Positions 30,816 through 41,752 of a stretch of 64,000 nucleotides of DNA are shown piece by piece. The position numbers were made by a program, and so were the translations under genes. The DNA comes from Pseudomonas cichorii (GTDB lineage Bacteria > Pseudomonadota > Gammaproteobacteria > Pseudomonadales > Pseudomonadaceae), in the NCBI RefSeq assembly GCF_015471405.1, contig NZ_BLVZ01000004.1:389726-453725 (forward strand). Reading direction: 5' to 3'. Numbering within the stretch: the stretch's first letter is position 1; each line of letters starts with the position of its first letter. The notes beneath the pieces were generated by a model, which was given only the letters and a program-made list of their open reading frames with translations, did no database searches and was not told the DNA's origin.

Positions 30816-32042
30816 TCAAACCTTCTCGCTGACGACATTCACATGCAACGCCCGTCCTGCACCCAGCCCGGCCACAATGGCTCCAAACCCCAATGCAGCA
30901 AAGATCCAGCCAATCGAATCCCAGCTTCCCGTCACATCATGCACCACGCCCACCGCCAGCGGGCCTATGGAAGCAATGGTGTAACCAATCCCTTGAGCCA
31001 TGCCCGACAGGTTGGAAGCCACATGGGAGTCACGCGAACGCAGCACGATCAGCGCCAGTGCCAGACTGAACGTACCGCCCTGCCCCAGCCCCAGCAGAAT
31101 GGCCCAGCCCCAGAGCCCTTCCAGCGGCGCATACAGGCAACCGAACAATCCCCCCAGAGTCATCAGCATGACGAGCACAATGGACAGACGCTGATCCTTG
31201 CCCCGTGTCGCCAGCCATGGCGCACTCAAGGCACTGATCAACTGCACAATGATCGAGCCGGACAACAACAGACCCGCCTGGGTCGGAGTCATGCCGCGGT
31301 CGATCAGCACCGAAGGCAACCAGCCGAAGACGATGTAGGCCAGAGAGGATTGCAGGCCCATATACAGCGTGACCTGCCAGGCCAGCGGATCACGCAGCAG
31401 ACCACGCACGCGATACGCCACCTGATGATGAGCATGCAGCTCGCGAGCCTGGGGCAACCAGACCAGTGCGGCCAGTACCGCCGGGATCATCCAGAACCCC
31501 AGACCGACACTCCAGCGATCATCGAAATACTGGGTCAAAGGCACCGTCAGACCCGCAGCAATCGCAGCACCAAGGCACAGCGCCATGGTATAGACGCCGG
31601 TCATGGCTCCGGCCTGCTTCGGGAAGTCACGTTTGACGATACCTGGCAACAACACACCAATGATACCGATGCTCGCCCCGGCCAACAGGCTCCCGGCGAA
31701 CAACCCGACCTCACCGAAATGGCTACGCAGCAGGATGCCCGCCGCCAATAACAGCAGAATCCCCAACACCACCCGCTCGCTGCCGAAACGTCTTGCGAGT
31801 CGTGGCGCCAGTGGCGCGAACAAACCCAGGCACAACACTGGCAAAGTCGTCAAAAGCCCGGCCCTGGCCGCCGACAACCCAAGGCTGTCGGAAACCGCAT
31901 TGAGCAATGGCGCAACGCTGGAGAGCGCGGGCCGCAGATTCAGGGCAACCAGCACCAGGCCAAGCAATAACAGCCATGGGCGTTTGAGGGTGGGAGTGTG
32001 CTGGATTGAGGTCGTGCTCGCCTGAGGCGCCTTGGTCGTCAT
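30816..32042 (-). CDS. MFS transporter, CynX/NimT family
   Basis: An inner-membrane transporter of 408 residues with about 12 hydrophobic segments. The N-terminal LALNLRPALSS-like stretch (LVALNLRPALSSVAPLL) and LTTLPVLCLGLFAPLAPRLARRFG are the signature of the CynX/NimT (cyanate/2-nitroimidazole) group. Substrate cannot be told. The ATG at 32042 (MTTKAPQ) is chosen because the frame upstream to 32165 lacks similarity. It ends next to a REP-like repeat and borders the AT-rich patch at 32251-33378. Confidence 0.88.
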   Translation of the reverse strand: MTTKAPQASTTSIQHTPTLKRPWLLLLGLVLVALNLRPALSSVAPLLNAVSDSLGLSAARAGLLTTLPVLCLGLFAPLAPRLARRFGSERVVLGILLLLAAGILLRSHFGEVGLFAGSLLAGASIGIIGVLLPGIVKRDFPKQAGAMTGVYTMALCLGAAIAAGLTVPLTQYFDDRWSVGLGFWMIPAVLAALVWLPQARELHAHHQVAYRVRGLLRDPLAWQVTLYMGLQSSLAYIVFGWLPSVLIDRGMTPTQAGLLLSGSIIVQLISALSAPWLATRGKDQRLSIVLVMLMTLGGLFGCLYAPLEGLWGWAILLGLGQGGTFSLALALIVLRSRDSHVASNLSGMAQGIGYTIASIGPLAVGVVHDVTGSWDSIGWIFAALGFGAIVAGLGAGRALHVNVVSEKV

Positions 32043-32250
32043 GAGTCTCTCGTGGGCAGGATGTGTTACAGCGCATTGCGCAAAGGGGGTGCATCCTGTT
32101 GGAGAACCTTGCCGAATACAAGTTCGCTCTGAATATCCACAAAAATGCGCGGCCCCACTGACCATAAAGCGTCGTAATTTTCAGAAACGCCCTACAGCCT
32201 GTTTGATGCCATATTAATAAGATGATTGCCTACCTTCAGGACGATTATGT

Positions 32251-32444
32251 ATGGCACATCACGGTTACATGACAATCACCGGCAAGGTGCAATGAAGGAA
32301 TCCTGGCGATTATTTAGATACATCGATGCCGATTATATTCGAGCGTATGAGGCTACATCCAGGCGAGCATTTCTTTTCGACAGGGTCTCGGATGGGGTAA
32401 CGATAAAGGGCATGGCGGAGGAATGGGGTAATAAAAGTGAATGA
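32251..32444 (+). pseudogene. Remnant of a type VI secretion Hcp-fused effector gene
   Basis: An ATG at 32251 with agga 9 bases before it begins MAHHGYMTITGKVQ, the characteristic first residues of Hcp-family tube proteins (usually followed by GLISAGCS). The frame then meets a TGA at 32293. From 32292 a different frame is open to 32444 and reads as a C-terminal tail (SWRLFRYIDADYIRAYEATS and on to MAEEWGNKSE). A full Hcp is about 160-170 residues, so most of the gene is deleted and the ends are joined out of frame. The Hcp start is strong; that the tail came from the same effector is inference. Confidence 0.65.
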
Positions 32445-32730
32445 CATAATGTTCAATTCAGTATTTACCGTGATCAGCATCTTGCTGTACATCCCCTCAC
32501 TATGGGCAAGGGCTTCATTTTCAGGTACTGACTTCTCCCGAAACAAGCTATGGGGAACAATGCTGTACAACTATGTATTCATGTTCATTCATTTCGACTT
32601 TGTAAAAAATAGCCAACTGCCATTTATCGGGCAACGAGAAGAGTCCCCCATTGAGTGGTTTTCTTTTTTCATGATTTTTGCCTACCTGTACGCGCTCCCT
32701 TCAGAAAGAAACTTAAAACGATGGATTTGA
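32437..32730 (+). CDS. Small membrane protein, short paralogue of the next gene; possible orphan immunity protein
   Basis: A 97-residue protein with a GTG start at 32437 that overlaps the preceding remnant by 8 bases. Three hydrophobic segments lie at about residues 5-24, 40-56 and 72-88. It aligns along its length with the first half of the next gene: LYIPSLWARASFSG against FFLPSLWAKSRWSG, and EWFSFFMIFAYLYALPSERNLKRW against QWFSIFMAVAHIISLPRESLPKRW. It stops exactly at KRWI, where the paralogue goes on. AT-rich and unlike its neighbours in base use. Membrane immunity to the lost Hcp-fused toxin is inferred from position; no family is recognised. Confidence 0.6.
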   Translation: MNDIMFNSVFTVISILLYIPSLWARASFSGTDFSRNKLWGTMLYNYVFMFIHFDFVKNSQLPFIGQREESPIEWFSFFMIFAYLYALPSERNLKRWI

Positions 32731-32811
32731 CGCGCCCACTTGCAAAACGATTGTTTTTGCAGCCTTTGTCAAAGCTAGAAAACGACAACACCCATGGCCT
32801 ACGGCTTGAAA

Positions 32812-33378
32812 ATGAATGACCTCTCCTATCAATCCATCATCATTTCACTCTGCATACTCTTCTTCCTTCCCTCTCTATGGGCCAAATCCAGATGGAGTGG
32901 TGATGGTTACTCCGGCGATAGATTCTTGATCGCATTTATCTATAATTTTATTTTTTCAGCTCTCCATTGGCAGTTGGTACAAACGACTGAGGTACCTTTT
33001 TCAGGGACACCAGCGAGCCCTTTGCTGCAATGGTTCTCTATTTTCATGGCAGTGGCACACATTATTTCACTCCCCAGAGAATCCCTGCCTAAACGCTGGT
33101 TTTCAAGAAAGGCTTCATTACCCATTTCTTTTAATCCGCAATATAGCTACACACTAAAAAGCCCTATCACAGACTTCTTATCACCCTTATTTAGCCTCTT
33201 GATACCGAGCATTTGTTGTGCAACATTTTATTCCGGGCTTATTTGTCTGGCACTCATAGAATTTATTGACGTCGATATTTTCTATCGAAAGATTATCTTC
33301 GGAACGCTTTGGATTATCCTGTTCGGTATATTTTTATACGGGCTGCACGCTGAAAGAAAAAAACGCGGTTACCTCTAG
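32812..33378 (+). CDS. Five-segment membrane protein, long paralogue; possible orphan immunity protein
   Basis: A 188-residue protein with about five hydrophobic segments. The first 90 residues are paralogous to the gene before it; the last 90 add two more membrane segments (LFSLLIPSICCATFYSGLICLAL and IIFGTLWIILFGIFLYG, each broken by polar residues) and a basic tail. The ATG at 32812 starts MNDLSYQS, which matches MNDIMFNS of the shorter paralogue, so it is preferred over the ATG at 32794. AT-rich. Function unknown; tandem immunity gene duplication is the best guess from the Hcp remnant upstream. Confidence 0.65.
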   Translation: MNDLSYQSIIISLCILFFLPSLWAKSRWSGDGYSGDRFLIAFIYNFIFSALHWQLVQTTEVPFSGTPASPLLQWFSIFMAVAHIISLPRESLPKRWFSRKASLPISFNPQYSYTLKSPITDFLSPLFSLLIPSICCATFYSGLICLALIEFIDVDIFYRKIIFGTLWIILFGIFLYGLHAERKKRGYL

Positions 33379-33417
33379 TCCGCTCCTCCTTTTGCCTGCG
33401 ATAAAAATCGCAGCGCA

Positions 33418-33448
33418 TAAAAAACCCGGACACAAGGTCCGGGTTTTT
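33418..33448 (-). terminator. Rho-independent terminator after aapP
   Basis: The arms aaaaacccgga and tccgggttttt enclose a 7-base loop. On the minus strand it follows the aapP stop codon by 18 bases and ends in a T-run. Confidence 0.85.
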
Positions 33449-33465
33449 CATGCAGCGTCTGCGAC

Positions 33466-34230
33466 TCAGTGAATGATCTGGCTGAGGAACAGTTTGGTAC
33501 GGTCGCTTTGCGGGTTGTCGAAGAAGTCGTTTGGTGCGGCTTGTTCGACGATCTCGCCCTTGTCCATGAAGATCACGCGGTTGGCCACGGTGCGGGCAAA
33601 GCCCATTTCGTGGGTTACGCAGAGCATGGTCATGCCCTCTTCGGCCAGGGTGACCATGGTGTCGAGTACTTCCTTGACCATTTCCGGGTCGAGTGCCGAG
33701 GTCGGCTCGTCGAACAGCATGATTTTCGGTTTCATGCACAGGGCACGGGCAATCGCCACACGCTGTTGCTGACCACCGGAAAGCTGGCCCGGGTACTTGT
33801 TCGCCTGCTCTGGAATGCGCACGCGCTCCAGGTAGTGCATGGCGATTTCTTCAGCCTTTTTCTTCGGCATGTTGCGAACCCACATCGGAGCCAGCGTGCA
33901 GTTCTGCAGGATGGTCAGGTGCGGGAACAGGTTGAAGTGCTGGAACACCATGCCGACTTCACGACGAATGGTTTCGATCTGCTTCAGGTCCGAAGTCAGT
34001 TCGGTGCCATCAACGATGATGCGACCCTGCTGGTGTTCTTCCAGACGGTTCAGGCAGCGAATGGTCGTGGACTTGCCCGAGCCCGACGGGCCGCACAATA
34101 CGATACGCTCACCCTGACGCACGTTCAGGTTGATGTCCTTGAGTACATGGAACTGGCCGTACCACTTGTGTACGCCTTCCATCCGGATCATGCCTTCAGC
34201 GCCCAGAGGCTTACTGATAACTTCACTCAT
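33466..34230 (-). CDS. aapP: General L-amino acid ABC transporter, ATP-binding protein
   Basis: The ATPase of the Aap system, 254 residues, on the cytoplasmic face. Walker A is GPSGSGKST, the Q-loop lies in [13 protein letters not shown], the signature is [15 protein letters not shown] and Walker B is [14 protein letters not shown]. The ATG at 34230 ([10 protein letters not shown]) is chosen because it lies 10 bases after the aapM stop with a proper start; the open frame upstream overlaps aapM. It is the last gene of aapJ-aapQ-aapM-aapP. Confidence 0.96.
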   Translation of the reverse strand: MSEVISKPLGAEGMIRMEGVHKWYGQFHVLKDINLNVRQGERIVLCGPSGSGKSTTIRCLNRLEEHQQGRIIVDGTELTSDLKQIETIRREVGMVFQHFNLFPHLTILQNCTLAPMWVRNMPKKKAEEIAMHYLERVRIPEQANKYPGQLSGGQQQRVAIARALCMKPKIMLFDEPTSALDPEMVKEVLDTMVTLAEEGMTMLCVTHEMGFARTVANRVIFMDKGEIVEQAAPNDFFDNPQSDRTKLFLSQIIH

Positions 34231-34240
34231 CACAAAACTC

Positions 34241-35338
34241 CTAACGCTTGTGGCCTGTGTCCAGCTTACGTTCCAAATGCATGGAATAGCGGGACATACC
34301 GAAACAGAAGATCCAGAACACCAGGGCCGCGAAGACGTAGCCTTCGGTGGCCATACCCAGCCATGACGGGTCGGCGGTGGCTTGCTTGACGCTGTTGAGC
34401 AAGTCAAACAGACCGATGATGATCACCAGGCTTGTATCCTTGAACAGGGCAATGAAGGTGTTGACGATGCCGGGGATAACCATCTTCAACGCCTGCGGCA
34501 GGATAACCAGCCCCATTGCGCGCCAGTAGCCCAGGCCCATCGCTGCGGCCGCTTCGTACTGACCTTTGGGGATTGCCTGCATGCCACCGCGCACCACTTC
34601 GGCGATGTACGCCGACTGGAACAGGATGACGCCGATCAGCGCCCGCAGCAGCTTGTCGAAGTTCATCCCTTCAGGCATGAACAGCGGCAGCATTACCGAC
34701 GACATGAACAGCACCGTGATCAATGGCACACCGCGCCAGAACTCGATGAAGGTCACGCACACCACGCGCACGGCCGGCATGTTGGAACGACGCCCCAGTG
34801 CCAGCAGAATACCCAGCGGCAGCGCACCGGCGATACCGACGGTCGCGATCACCAGGGTCAGCATCAGGCCGCCCCACTGACTGGTTGCCACAATGCTCAG
34901 ACCAAACGCGCCGCCATGCAGCAGGTAGAACGCGATGATCGGGTAAAGCACCAGGAAGCCGATGGCGTAGAACGCCTTGCGCGGGAACTTCGAGATGAAC
35001 AGAGGCGCAGCACCGACAATCGCCAGGATTGCGGTGAGGTCGACCCTCCAGCGCAATTCAGTCGGGAAGTAGCCATACATGAACTGGCCAAAACGCTGCT
35101 GGACGAATACCCAGCAGGCACCTGCCTTGGTGCAGTCTTCCTTGGTGGTGCCGATCCAGTTGGCGTCCAACAGTGACCAGCTGATCATCGGCGGGACGAT
35201 CAGGTAGATCAGGTAGAACGAGAGCAGGGTCAGCAGCGTGTTGATCCAGCTGGAGAACAGGTTCTGCCGCATCCACGCAACCGGGCCGAACACTTTGCTC
35301 GGTGGTGGCATGTCAGGTTTGAAAGTATGAGTTGTCAT
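34241..35338 (-). CDS. aapM: General L-amino acid ABC transporter, permease AapM
   Basis: An inner-membrane permease of 365 residues, larger than typical polar amino acid permeases (about 230) because of an N-terminal extension with extra membrane segments and a periplasmic loop holding two cysteines (DCTKAGACW). The C-terminal half has the HisM-type permease domain with the EAA-like loop [22 protein letters not shown]. It lies 10 bases after aapQ and 10 before aapP. Confidence 0.95.
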   Translation of the reverse strand: MTTHTFKPDMPPPSKVFGPVAWMRQNLFSSWINTLLTLLSFYLIYLIVPPMISWSLLDANWIGTTKEDCTKAGACWVFVQQRFGQFMYGYFPTELRWRVDLTAILAIVGAAPLFISKFPRKAFYAIGFLVLYPIIAFYLLHGGAFGLSIVATSQWGGLMLTLVIATVGIAGALPLGILLALGRRSNMPAVRVVCVTFIEFWRGVPLITVLFMSSVMLPLFMPEGMNFDKLLRALIGVILFQSAYIAEVVRGGMQAIPKGQYEAAAAMGLGYWRAMGLVILPQALKMVIPGIVNTFIALFKDTSLVIIIGLFDLLNSVKQATADPSWLGMATEGYVFAALVFWIFCFGMSRYSMHLERKLDTGHKR

Positions 35339-35348
35339 GCGCGTTTCC

Positions 35349-36530
35349 TCACCGCTCGATCAGCGCAATGCGCTTGTTGTACCAGTTCATCAGCATGGAA
35401 ATGCTGATACTGATCGCCAGGTACACGCTCATGGTGATGGCAATGACTTCAATGGCCTGACCGGTCTGGTTGAGCACCGTACCGGCAAACAGAGAAACCA
35501 TTTCCGGATAACCGATCGCTGCCGCCAGCGAAGAGTTCTTCGCCAGGTTCAGGAACTGGCTGGTCAACGGCGGAATGATCACCCGCAGGGCTTGCGGAAT
35601 GATGACCTTGCGCAGCGTTGGCCCAGGGCGCAGGCCCAGGGAACGAGCGGCTTCGGTCTGGCCATGGCTGACCGACTTGATGCCCGAACGCACGATTTCG
35701 GCGATGAACGCCGCGGTGTAGATGGTCAGCGCCAGAGTCAGGGAGATCAGTTCAGGGATCAGTACCCAGCCACCGGTGAAGTTGAAGCCTTTGAGCTGAG
35801 GCAGTTCCCAATGCACCGGGCTGCCGAAGATCAGCATGCTCAGGCCGGGAATGACCAGCAGCAGACCCAGGCTGGCCCAGAACTTGTGGAACGGCTCGCC
35901 AGTGGCTTCAAAACGCTTGTTGGCCCAACGCACCATCGCGACCACCGCCACAATGGCGATGACGATGCTGATCAGAAACGCCCAGATGCCTTCGGAAGGA
36001 ATTGCCTTGGGCATGTTTAACCCGCGGCTGCTGACAAAGAACATGTCCAGGTAGCCATGAGCCTGACGTGGTCCGGGCAGGGTCAGGAAGACGGCGGTAT
36101 ACCAGAACAGGATCTGCAACAACGGCGGAATGTTGCGGAAGACTTCGACGTATACGGTCGCCAGCTTGTTGATCATCCAGTTCGGCGACAGACGAGCGAC
36201 ACCAATGATGAAGCCCAGGATAGTCGCCAGAAAGATACCGATGATCGACACCAGCAGGGTATTGAGCAAGCCGATGACAAAGACGCGGGCATAGCTGTCC
36301 GCTTCCGTGTAGTCGATCAAGTGCTGGGCAATACCGAAACCGGCACTGCGCTCAAGAAACCCGAAACCCGATGTAATACCACGATGCTGCAGGTTGGTCT
36401 GGGTGTTGTCGAACATGAACCAGCCCAACGAGACCACCGCCACTACGGTGATGATCTGAAATAACCACGCGCGCACTTTTGGGTCGCTCAAAGAGAGCTT
36501 TTGCTTTGGTGCGACGATTTGCTTTTCCAT
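35349..36530 (-). CDS. aapQ: General L-amino acid ABC transporter, permease AapQ
   Basis: The second permease, 393 residues, pairing with AapM. It has an extended N-terminal part and the ABC permease loop TEAARSLGLRPGPTLRKVIIPQA near residue 310, read here across the usual EAA motif. About eight hydrophobic segments. The start MEKQIVAPKQKLSL at 36530 is preceded by a hairpin that separates it from aapJ. Aap systems import many L-amino acids, notably glutamate and aspartate. Confidence 0.95.
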   Translation of the reverse strand: MEKQIVAPKQKLSLSDPKVRAWLFQIITVVAVVSLGWFMFDNTQTNLQHRGITSGFGFLERSAGFGIAQHLIDYTEADSYARVFVIGLLNTLLVSIIGIFLATILGFIIGVARLSPNWMINKLATVYVEVFRNIPPLLQILFWYTAVFLTLPGPRQAHGYLDMFFVSSRGLNMPKAIPSEGIWAFLISIVIAIVAVVAMVRWANKRFEATGEPFHKFWASLGLLLVIPGLSMLIFGSPVHWELPQLKGFNFTGGWVLIPELISLTLALTIYTAAFIAEIVRSGIKSVSHGQTEAARSLGLRPGPTLRKVIIPQALRVIIPPLTSQFLNLAKNSSLAAAIGYPEMVSLFAGTVLNQTGQAIEVIAITMSVYLAISISISMLMNWYNKRIALIER

Positions 36531-36561
36531 GAAATGCCCCAGGAAAAATCGAACAGAACAA

Positions 36562-36592
36562 CGCCCGACAGGCTAAAAAAGCCTGTCGGGCG
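36562..36592 (-). terminator. Hairpin between aapJ and aapQ, likely attenuator or RNA stabiliser
   Basis: The 11-base arms gcccgacaggc and gcctgtcgggc are perfect and enclose a 7-base A/T loop. It follows the aapJ stop by about 10 bases. Without a T-tract after the stem it probably does not end all transcripts. Such hairpins often leave the binding-protein mRNA more abundant than that of the permeases. Confidence 0.7.
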
Positions 36593-36601
36593 CCGGGTCA
36601 A

Positions 36602-37630
36602 TCAGCGAATTGGTGGAGCGTACTGAATGCCACCTTTGTTCCACAGAGCGTTTTGGCCGCGCTTGATTTTCAGCGGGGTCGATTCGCCCAGGTTGCGCTC
36701 GAACATCTCGCCGTAGTTACCTACCTGCTTGACGATCTGAACAACCCAGTCCTTCGGCAGTTTCAGGTCTTTGCCGTACTCGCCGTCAGCACCGAGCATA
36801 CGGGCAACGTCAGGGTTCTTGGTGGCCTTGGCTTCAGCTTCGACGTTCTTCGAAGTGATACCAGCCTCTTCCGCGTTCAACTGAGCGAACAGGGTCCAGC
36901 GAACGATGGAGAACCACTCTTCGTCGCCTTTACGTACGACCGGGCCCAGTGGCTCCTTGGAGATCACTTCAGGCAGAACGACGTAGTCGTCAGGCTTGGC
37001 CAGCTTGCTGCGCTGTGCGTAGAGCTGCGACTGGTCGGAGGTCAGTACGTCGCAACGGCCGCCTTCCAGCGACTTGGCGCTTTCGTCGGAGGTGTCGAAA
37101 GTGATCGGGGTGTATTTCAGACCGTTGGAGCGGAAGTAGTCGGAGACGTTCAGCTCAGTGGTGGTACCAGCCTGGATACAAACGGTTGCACCGTCCAGTT
37201 CCTTGGCGCTCTTGACGCCCAGCTTGTTGTTTACCAGGAAGCCGATACCGTCGTAGTAAGTCACGCCGGCGAATACCAGACCCATGCCCGAATCACGGGA
37301 GCTGGTCCAGGTGGTGTTACGCGACAGGATGTCGATTTCACCGGATTGCAGTGCGGTGAAGCGCTCCTTGGCGTTCAACTGGCTGAATTTGACCTTGGTT
37401 GCGTCACCGAAAACGGCAGCAGCTACGGCACGGCACACATCAGCGTCGATACCGGTAATCTTGCCTGTAGCATCTGGAACGGAGAACCCTGGCAGGCCAT
37501 CGCTGACACCGCACTGAACAAAACCTTTCTTCTGGATAGCGTCAAGTGTGGCACCGGCGTTAGCTGCACCGGTCACGCCGAGTGCTGCTACAGCTGTCAC
37601 GACCGCCAGTGTGGATTTCAACATCTTCAT
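36602..37630 (-). CDS. aapJ: General L-amino acid ABC transporter, periplasmic binding protein
   Basis: A periplasmic solute-binding protein of 342 residues. The signal peptide is residues 1-25 (MLKSTLAVVTAVAALGVTG then AANA-G). The SBP family 3 region includes DAIQKKGFVQCGVSDGLPGFS, LNAKERFTALQSGEIDILSRN and the terminal GGIQYAPPIR. A strong ggagg ribosome site lies 5 bases before the ATG at 37630. It is the first gene of the aap operon, so its promoter lies in 37631-38110. Confidence 0.96.
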   Translation of the reverse strand: MKMLKSTLAVVTAVAALGVTGAANAGATLDAIQKKGFVQCGVSDGLPGFSVPDATGKITGIDADVCRAVAAAVFGDATKVKFSQLNAKERFTALQSGEIDILSRNTTWTSSRDSGMGLVFAGVTYYDGIGFLVNNKLGVKSAKELDGATVCIQAGTTTELNVSDYFRSNGLKYTPITFDTSDESAKSLEGGRCDVLTSDQSQLYAQRSKLAKPDDYVVLPEVISKEPLGPVVRKGDEEWFSIVRWTLFAQLNAEEAGITSKNVEAEAKATKNPDVARMLGADGEYGKDLKLPKDWVVQIVKQVGNYGEMFERNLGESTPLKIKRGQNALWNKGGIQYAPPIR

Positions 37631-38770
<1,140 letters not shown>

Positions 38771-38897
38771 CGTCTTCTTTAATAGAGCTTTGAACCGGCC
38801 TGATCGGGCGCCTGTGTAGCGAACCATGGATGACACTACGCCGCGCCCGATTCTTGCATTACACTGCTCGGCGTACATTCCTTAATCAATTGACGAG

Positions 38898-40349
<1,452 letters not shown>

Positions 40350-40356
40350 GCACTTT

Positions 40357-40412
40357 TCGCGACTGAAGTCGCTCCTGCAGCGTTCTGTGCAGGAGCGACT
40401 TCAGTCGCGAAC
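40357..40412. terminator. Long perfect inverted repeat between rhlB and moaE
   Basis: Two 24-base arms (40357-40380 and 40389-40412) are perfect complements around an 8-base loop. The core gcgactgaagtcgctcctgc is a common Pseudomonas REP form. It lies between convergent genes and probably acts as a transcription or mRNA 3' end for both. Confidence 0.75.
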
Positions 40413-40420
40413 ACCACCAC

Positions 40421-40870
40421 TCATTTCCAGCGATCCGCAGCCGCCTGATCGCTATGCCGCCCTTCAACCCAGCGCGGGCCTTCGGCGGTGTTTTCGCGTT
40501 TCCAGAATGGTGCGCGAGTCTTCAGGTAGTCCATGACGAAATCACAGGCCTCGAATGCGGCCTGACGATGAGCGCTGGCAACGCCGACAAACACGATTGG
40601 CTCGCCAGGCTCCAGTGCGCCGACCCGGTGCAGCACTTCCAGCCTGAGCAGTGGCCAGCGCTGTTCGGCTTCAACCACGATCTTTGCCAGAGCCTTTTCG
40701 GTCATGCCTGGATAGTGCTCCAGAAACATGCCCGATACTTCACGTCCTTCGTTGAAGTCCCGCACGTAACCGACAAAACTCACCACCGCGCCGATGCCGA
40801 CATTGGCCGCATGCAGTGCATTGACCTCGGCACCTGGATCGAACGCCGCCGCTTGCACGCGAATCGCCAT
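40421..40870 (-). CDS. moaE: Molybdopterin synthase catalytic subunit
   Basis: The large subunit of molybdopterin synthase, 149 residues, which with MoaD converts precursor Z (cPMP) to molybdopterin. Typical stretches: GAVVSFVGYVRDFNEG, LEHYPGMTEKAL, RVGALEPGEPIVFVGVAS and the lysine-bearing YLKTRAPFWKRE. It starts 2 bases after the moaD stop and is the last of moaC-moaD-moaE on the minus strand. Confidence 0.95.
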   Translation of the reverse strand: MAIRVQAAAFDPGAEVNALHAANVGIGAVVSFVGYVRDFNEGREVSGMFLEHYPGMTEKALAKIVVEAEQRWPLLRLEVLHRVGALEPGEPIVFVGVASAHRQAAFEACDFVMDYLKTRAPFWKRENTAEGPRWVEGRHSDQAAADRWK

Positions 40871-40872
40871 GC

Positions 40873-41118
40873 TCAGCCTCCGGTCACGGTAGGAAAGAAT
40901 GCCACTTCATCGCCATCCGCCAGCGGTTCGTCCAGCTGACACAGCTCTTGATTGCGGGCGCACATCAGGTTCTGCTCGGCCAGCACTTGCCAGGCTTCAC
41001 CGCGCAGCAGCAGGTGCTGGCGCAGGTCGTTCAGCGTGGCGAAAGTGCCCTCGACACGCTCGCCATCCAGCCCCAACGCCTCCCGATAACGGGCGAAATA
41101 CTGAACCTGCACACTCAT
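40873..41118 (-). CDS. moaD: Molybdopterin synthase sulfur carrier subunit
   Basis: A ubiquitin-like sulfur carrier of 81 residues. Its C-terminal Gly-Gly (FFPTVTGG) is the site of thiocarboxylation by MoeB. It overlaps the moaC stop by 4 bases and is followed at 2 bases by moaE, so the three are coupled. Confidence 0.95.
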   Translation of the reverse strand: MSVQVQYFARYREALGLDGERVEGTFATLNDLRQHLLLRGEAWQVLAEQNLMCARNQELCQLDEPLADGDEVAFFPTVTGG

Positions 41119-41600
41119 TGCGCAGCTCCCGGCTCGTCGGCAATGAAGTGACCGCTCTTGCCACCGAGTTTTTCCAGCAACCGCACCGACTCGATGGTCA
41201 TACTGCGATCAACGGCCTTGCACATGTCATAGATGGTCAGCGCGGCAACACTGGCGGCGGTCAGGGCTTCCATTTCCACACCGGTCTGCCCGGCGAGCTT
41301 GCAGCGCGCGACGATCAGCACCGCATCATCCCCTTGGGCACTGAGTTCGACCTTGACGCTGGTGAGCATCAGCGGATGGCAGAGCGGGATCAGATCACTG
41401 GTTTTCTTCGCAGCCTGAATGCCGGCAATGCGCGCAACAGCAAACACATCCCCTTTGGGATGACCGCCGCTGACAATCATTTGCAGGGTTTCAGGCAACA
41501 TGCGCACAAGCGCTTGAGCCACAGCCTCACGGGACGTCACGGCTTTGTCAGTGACGTCGACCATATTGGCGCGACCTTGGGAATCGAGATGAGTCAGCAC
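41115..41600 (-). CDS. moaC: Cyclic pyranopterin monophosphate synthase MoaC
   Basis: Works after MoaA to form cyclic pyranopterin monophosphate, the first stage of molybdenum cofactor synthesis. The 161-residue protein has the family stretches [51 protein letters not shown] and [20 protein letters not shown]. moaA is not in this window. The gene is separated from the PIN-PhoH gene upstream by a repeat tract. Confidence 0.96.
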   Translation of the reverse strand: MLTHLDSQGRANMVDVTDKAVTSREAVAQALVRMLPETLQMIVSGGHPKGDVFAVARIAGIQAAKKTSDLIPLCHPLMLTSVKVELSAQGDDAVLIVARCKLAGQTGVEMEALTAASVAALTIYDMCKAVDRSMTIESVRLLEKLGGKSGHFIADEPGAAQ

Positions 41601-41639
41601 AGCCTTACTCCTGAACAGGAGTGGCGATTGTAGTTAGCC

Positions 41640-41752
41640 AAGGGCGTCAGCTACAAGCGGCAAGAACTGCAAGCTACAAGCGAACCACGTTCCGGCTTCT
41701 CGCTTGCAGCTTGCAACTTACCGCTTACCGCTTACCGCTTACCGCTTACAGA
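41640..41752. repeat. 7-bp-periodic repeat tract with a (ttaccgc)4 microsatellite
   Basis: Degenerate agctacaagcggcaag-type copies pair with cgcttgcagcttgcaac copies further on. The run ttaccgc is repeated four times from 41718 and goes into the stop codon of the PIN-PhoH gene at 41746-41748. It is a relative of the tracts near 22564, 47848 and 62938. Confidence 0.8.
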
